Source: an uncultured Oscillibacter sp. (GTDB lineage: Bacteria > Bacillota > Clostridia > Oscillospirales > Oscillospiraceae). From it: a DNA stretch of 8,089 bases. The translations under genes were made by a program, and so were the position numbers. Positions 5,283 to 8,089 of this stretch are shown piece by piece. Numbering within the stretch: position 1 is the stretch's first letter; every line of letters starts with the position of its first letter. The notes beneath the pieces were generated by a model. The model worked only from the letters and a program-made list of their open reading frames with translations, was not told the DNA's origin and did no database searches. The stretch lies in the NCBI GenBank assembly GCA_946530565.1, contig CAMNAE010000060.1, positions 1-8,089 of the forward strand, read 5' to 3'.

Positions 5283-6545
5283 ATGTCCGATACCGCTGTA
5301 CTGCACGGCACCATCGTCTCCGCCCCGGCCCTGGGCCGGCTCGAGGTCACCGAGGGCGGCTATCTCGTCGTCATCGAGGGTCGCATCGCCGGCATCTTCC
5401 GGGTTTTGCCGGACGAGTACGCCGCGCTCCCCCGCTGGGACTACGGCTCCGCGCTCATTTTGCAGGGGCTCGTCGATCTGCATCTCCACGCGCCGCAGTA
5501 TCCGATGCTCGGCACGGGAATGGACAAGCCGCTCCTCGAGTGGCTGAATGCCTACGCCTTCCCGACCGAGGCGCGCTTTGCTGACCCGGACTACGCCCGC
5601 ACGGTCTACCGCGACCTTGCGCATAAGCTCATCCGCGGCGGTACGACCCGCGTATGCATGTTCTCCTCGCTCCACCGTGAGGCGACGCTCATTTTGATGG
5701 AGGAGCTCGAGCGTGCGGGCGTCACCGGCTATGTCGGCAAGGTCAATATGGACCGCGGCAGCCCGGACTATCTCTCCGAGACGACCGAGGCGTCCGAAGC
5801 CGAGACGCTCCGCTGGCTCGATGAGGCGCAGCGCTTCACCCGTGTCCGCCCGATCCTCACGCCGCGCTTTACGCCCTCATGCACGAATGCGCTCATGGCC
5901 TTTCTCGGCTCGCTCGGAGAAGAGCGCGCGCTCCCGATCCAATCGCATCTCTCGGAAAACCGGCAGGAGCTTGAGCTCGTCGCCTCACTGCATCCGGACT
6001 GCGATCACTATTACAAAACCTATGAAAAATACGGCCTCTTCAACGAACGCACGGTCATGGCGCACTGCGTCTGGTCCGATGAAGAAGAACGCGAAGCGAT
6101 GCGGAAACGGGGCGTTACGGTCGTCCACTGCCCTGACTCCAACCAGAACGTCTGCTCCGGTGTCGCGCCGGTAAGAAAGATGCTCAGCGAGGGCCTGAAG
6201 GTCGCGCTCGGCACAGACATCGCGGGCGGCGACTCCCTGAGCATGTTCACAGCCGCTGCCTCGGCCGTGCGCGCCTCGAAGGCGCGGCGCATCCTCGATG
6301 ACTGGCAGACCGAGCCCCTGAACGAATCCGAGGCCTGGTACCTTGCAACGAGCGCCGGCGCCGCGTTCTTCGGCGCAAAGCCCGGCTTCCAGGTCGGCGA
6401 AAAACTCCACGCGATCGTCCTCGCCGACGATGCGCTCTTCACCCCGCACCCGCTGAGCGCCTCGGAGCGCCTCGGCCGCGCCCTCTATCTCCGCCTGGAG
6501 GGCGCGATCCGCAGCGTCTGGAGCGAAGGCCGGATGATCTTTTGA
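5283..6545 (+). CDS. guaD: Guanine deaminase (amidohydrolase family)
   Basis: This 420-residue cytosolic zinc enzyme is predicted to convert guanine to xanthine and ammonia in purine salvage and breakdown. The guanine deaminase signature is clear: GLVDLHLHAPQYPMLG (62-77) with metal ligands His67 and His69, then MDKPLLEWLNAYAFPTE (80-96), which separates this family from other amidohydrolases. PRF (194-196) carries the arginine expected to bind guanine. QSHLSEN (220-226) supplies His222 and the catalytic Glu225, AHCVW (260-264) supplies His261, and GTDIAGGDS (310-318) supplies Asp312. Length and motif order match the family. Start ATG 5283 follows AAAAGGAGG (5266-5274) with an 8-base spacer. 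It lies 39 bases after the cinA stop with no promoter or terminator between them, and a strong terminator follows it, so it is probably the last gene of the thiI operon. A related chlorohydrolase or 8-oxoguanine deaminase activity is possible but less likely. Confidence 0.93.
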   Translation: MSDTAVLHGTIVSAPALGRLEVTEGGYLVVIEGRIAGIFRVLPDEYAALPRWDYGSALILQGLVDLHLHAPQYPMLGTGMDKPLLEWLNAYAFPTEARFADPDYARTVYRDLAHKLIRGGTTRVCMFSSLHREATLILMEELERAGVTGYVGKVNMDRGSPDYLSETTEASEAETLRWLDEAQRFTRVRPILTPRFTPSCTNALMAFLGSLGEERALPIQSHLSENRQELELVASLHPDCDHYYKTYEKYGLFNERTVMAHCVWSDEEEREAMRKRGVTVVHCPDSNQNVCSGVAPVRKMLSEGLKVALGTDIAGGDSLSMFTAAASAVRASKARRILDDWQTEPLNESEAWYLATSAGAAFFGAKPGFQVGEKLHAIVLADDALFTPHPLSASERLGRALYLRLEGAIRSVWSEGRMIF

Positions 6546-6564
6546 TAACGATTCGTATAAATTT

Positions 6565-6607
6565 ACCCCGCCGATACGATCTGTGATCGCATCGGCGGGG
6601 TGTTTTT
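6565..6607 (+). terminator. Rho-independent terminator after guaD
   Basis: ACCCCGCCGAT (6565-6575) pairs perfectly with ATCGGCGGGGT (6591-6601). Beyond one A/C mismatch the stem continues with CGATC (6577-6581) pairing to GATCG (6585-6589) around a TGT loop. G and then five T residues (6603-6607) follow. It is strong and oriented for the thiI-cinA-guaD operon. In the other direction the stem is followed only by AAATTTAT, so it may also slow, though less efficiently, transcripts of the convergent dehydrogenase operon. Confidence 0.92.
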
Positions 6608-6621
6608 CGCTTTCAGACGCT

Positions 6622-7665
6622 TCAGTCGTCTTCCATCTTGAAGAGGAGCTTGAGGCCCTTCTTGTCGACCATATCCTGGAAGGCCTGCTGCCAGTCGTCA
6701 AGCTTGTAGAAGCCGGTGGCCATGGGCTTTAAGTCCACATAGCCCAGGCGGAGCAGCGCGAGGCACTTCTCCCAGTTGTTATAGGTGGAGGCGATGGAGC
6801 CGGAGAAGTGGAGCTCCTTGTAGTTGACCTTCTCGATGTCGAAGGTGATCGGCTTGCCGGCCAGCGCGATCAGCGTCATCCAGCCGCACTTGCGTACCAT
6901 CTCAAGGCCCTGGGCGATGCCGGCCTGGGAGCCGGAGCACTCGAGCACGACGTCGACGCCGTAGCCGTCGGTCAGGCCGTCGATGACCGCGCGCAGGTCC
7001 TCTTTTTCGATGTTGACCGTGTGGTGGATGCCGAGCTTCTTCGCGAGCTCCAGGCGCTCGGCGTCGGCGCCGGTGCCGGAGACGATGACCTCACAGCCCT
7101 CGGCCTTCGCGATCTGCGCGGCGACAAGGCCGATCGGGCCGGGGCCGACGACGAGCACGGTGAAGCCGGCCTCGAGGTGGCACTGGTCATAGATGCCGCG
7201 GGCGACGCAGGCCATCGGCTCGATCATCGCGCCGGAGACCATGTCGATGTCGTCGGGCAGGTGGTGGCAGTTGTAGTCCTCGATGATCGTGTAGCGCTCG
7301 AAGCAGCCGTTGTAGACATAGCCGAAGCTCAGCTTGTCGAGGCAGAGGTTGTACTTGCCCATGCGGCAGTACTTGCACTTGCCGCAGCGGTGGTACACGG
7401 CCTCGGCGACGATGCGGTCACCGGGCTTGAAGCCGGTCACGCCCTCACCGACGGCGTCGACATAACCCGAGAACTCGTGGCCGATGACCACCGGGGGGCG
7501 GGTCGTGATCGCGATGCTGTTTTCATAGATGTGGATGTCGGAGCCGCAGACGCCCGCGTACTCGACCTTCACGCGCAGCTGGCCCGGCCCGGGCAGACCC
7601 GGCTTGGGGATGTCCCGCAGCTCCACAGCGCGGGGCTTCATATCGTACTTGACAAGTGCTTTCAT
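6622..7665 (-). CDS. Zinc-dependent medium-chain alcohol/polyol dehydrogenase
   Basis: This 347-residue protein belongs to the zinc-containing medium-chain dehydrogenase/reductase family that includes sorbitol (L-iditol) and L-threonine dehydrogenases. It should oxidise a secondary alcohol or polyol, or reduce the ketone, with NAD(P). GVCGSDIH (38-45) holds catalytic-zinc ligand Cys40, and GHEFSG (62-67) holds His63 and Glu64. The structural-zinc lobe has Cys94, Cys97, Cys100 and Cys108. Glu149 in MIEPMACV is in the position of the fourth catalytic ligand, and GPGPIG (174-179) is the Rossmann dinucleotide-binding loop. The second Rossmann strand ends VIVSGTGADAERL without the acidic residue typical of strict NAD enzymes, so NADP use is possible. 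Start ATG 7665 follows AAAGGAAG (7682-7675). It lies about 40 bases after a transaldolase-like gene on the same strand with no terminator between them. All zinc ligands are present; the substrate is not identifiable from sequence alone. Confidence 0.92.
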   Translation of the reverse strand: MKALVKYDMKPRAVELRDIPKPGLPGPGQLRVKVEYAGVCGSDIHIYENSIAITTRPPVVIGHEFSGYVDAVGEGVTGFKPGDRIVAEAVYHRCGKCKYCRMGKYNLCLDKLSFGYVYNGCFERYTIIEDYNCHHLPDDIDMVSGAMIEPMACVARGIYDQCHLEAGFTVLVVGPGPIGLVAAQIAKAEGCEVIVSGTGADAERLELAKKLGIHHTVNIEKEDLRAVIDGLTDGYGVDVVLECSGSQAGIAQGLEMVRKCGWMTLIALAGKPITFDIEKVNYKELHFSGSIASTYNNWEKCLALLRLGYVDLKPMATGFYKLDDWQQAFQDMVDKKGLKLLFKMEDD

Positions 7666-7705
7666 CGTTCGTCGCTTCCTTTCAAATAGAGATGCCTGCT
7701 TGCCC

Positions 7706-8089
7706 TTACGGCAGGATGAAGCCGCGCAGATAGTTGATGAATCCGTCGCAGCCGGTCAAAAACTCGTTGATCGTGTGCTTGAAGGCGCCGTATTGGTTGA
7801 ACTCGGAGACCTTGAGCCCGTCCTCCATATAGACGGAGCGGTACTCGGGGATCTTGTCGAGCAGCTCCTCGACGATGAACGGGTCGACGGGCTCGTCGAT
7901 CGTCTCGTGCAGCTGGAGCTTCGCGCCCTCCATGCGCCGCCACCAGAGCGGGTTGACAGTCATCAGGATGTCGCCGCCCAAAAAGCGCGACCAGAGGAAG
8001 TGGCTGTTGTTGTTCGCGACGAGCAGCTTGGCGCGGTACCCGCGCTCGCGGTAGATCTTATAGATCTTCTTGAAGATCGCCTCGCCCGC
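7706..8089 (-). CDS. Transaldolase-like protein, C-terminal fragment
   Basis: The last 127 codons of a minus-strand gene are present, open to the right edge. The fragment starts AGEAIFKKIYKIYRERGYR, continues with AKLLVANNNSHFLWSRF and LGGDILMTVNP, and ends in GFILP before TAA at 7708-7706. The order amphipathic helix, xKLLVAxxxNxxH, loop, then GGDILMTVNP resembles the last barrel strands of transaldolases, where RN(x)nH and G-D-x-x-T-xPP motifs are usual. The catalytic lysine would be upstream, outside the window. A TTG codon at 7981 in this frame is internal, not a start, because the homology-like part continues upstream of it. The gene is transcribed ahead of the medium-chain dehydrogenase with only a 40-base gap, suggesting one sugar or polyol operon. 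The transaldolase family call is my reading of a divergent fragment and is moderate; another TIM-barrel aldolase is possible. Confidence 0.6.
   Translation of the reverse strand, partial: AGEAIFKKIYKIYRERGYRAKLLVANNNSHFLWSRFLGGDILMTVNPLWWRRMEGAKLQLHETIDEPVDPFIVEELLDKIPEYRSVYMEDGLKVSEFNQYGAFKHTINEFLTGCDGFINYLRGFILP

Noticed and set aside
6808..7689. Plus-strand open frame of 293 residues opposite the dehydrogenase
   Set aside because: The minus-strand frame contains all zinc-ligand and Rossmann motifs of a dehydrogenase. The plus-strand frame is Val/Ala/Asp-rich without motifs.
1..8089. CRISPR array, transposon, phage or toxin-antitoxin system
   Set aside because: I saw no regularly spaced repeats, transposase or integrase motifs, terminal inverted repeats with target duplications, or paired small toxin-antitoxin genes.

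Overview
The window looks like a chromosomal segment from a GC-rich member of the Clostridia (Firmicutes), perhaps an Oscillospiraceae- or Christensenellaceae-like gut anaerobe. Three things point there: strong AAGGAGG-type ribosome binding sites before most genes, a ThiI without a rhodanese domain, and a divergent GyrB/ParE-GyrA/ParC pair of a type I associate with clostridial genomes. This taxonomic guess rests on gene style only. I see no phage, insertion sequence, CRISPR array, tRNA or rRNA.

Layout. (1) Minus strand, 1-2221: a type IIA topoisomerase operon, with the B (ATPase/TOPRIM) subunit first and the A (cleavage) subunit following. The A-subunit ribosome binding site overlaps the B-subunit stop codon, and the A gene runs off the left edge. 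(2) 2222-2770: a comparatively AT-rich, divergent intergenic region of about 550 bp. It holds good promoters for both flanking operons, two terminator-like hairpins on the plus strand with no protein gene in front of them, and a cluster of GTGGAAA repeats resembling DnaA boxes. (3) Plus strand, 2771-6545: thiI, cinA and guaD, closely spaced and ended by a strong hairpin terminator at 6565-6607. (4) Minus strand, 6622-8089: a convergent operon with a partial transaldolase-like gene followed by a zinc-dependent medium-chain dehydrogenase, probably for sugar or polyol metabolism.

How the genes fit together. The topoisomerase subunits would form one A2B2 enzyme. thiI (tRNA 4-thiouridine and thiamine sulfur transfer), cinA (nucleotide clean-up family) and guaD (guanine to xanthine) look like a housekeeping operon with a loose nucleotide/cofactor theme; their co-transcription is inferred from spacing. 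The dehydrogenase and transaldolase-like protein probably act in one carbohydrate pathway, but the substrate cannot be read from this window.

The points most worth a second look are the CinA C-terminal domain, which has lost its expected active-site residues; the unusual motifs in the topoisomerase; and the structured noncoding region between the divergent operons, which could encode one or more small RNAs. I did not find a clear, wholly new multi-gene system.
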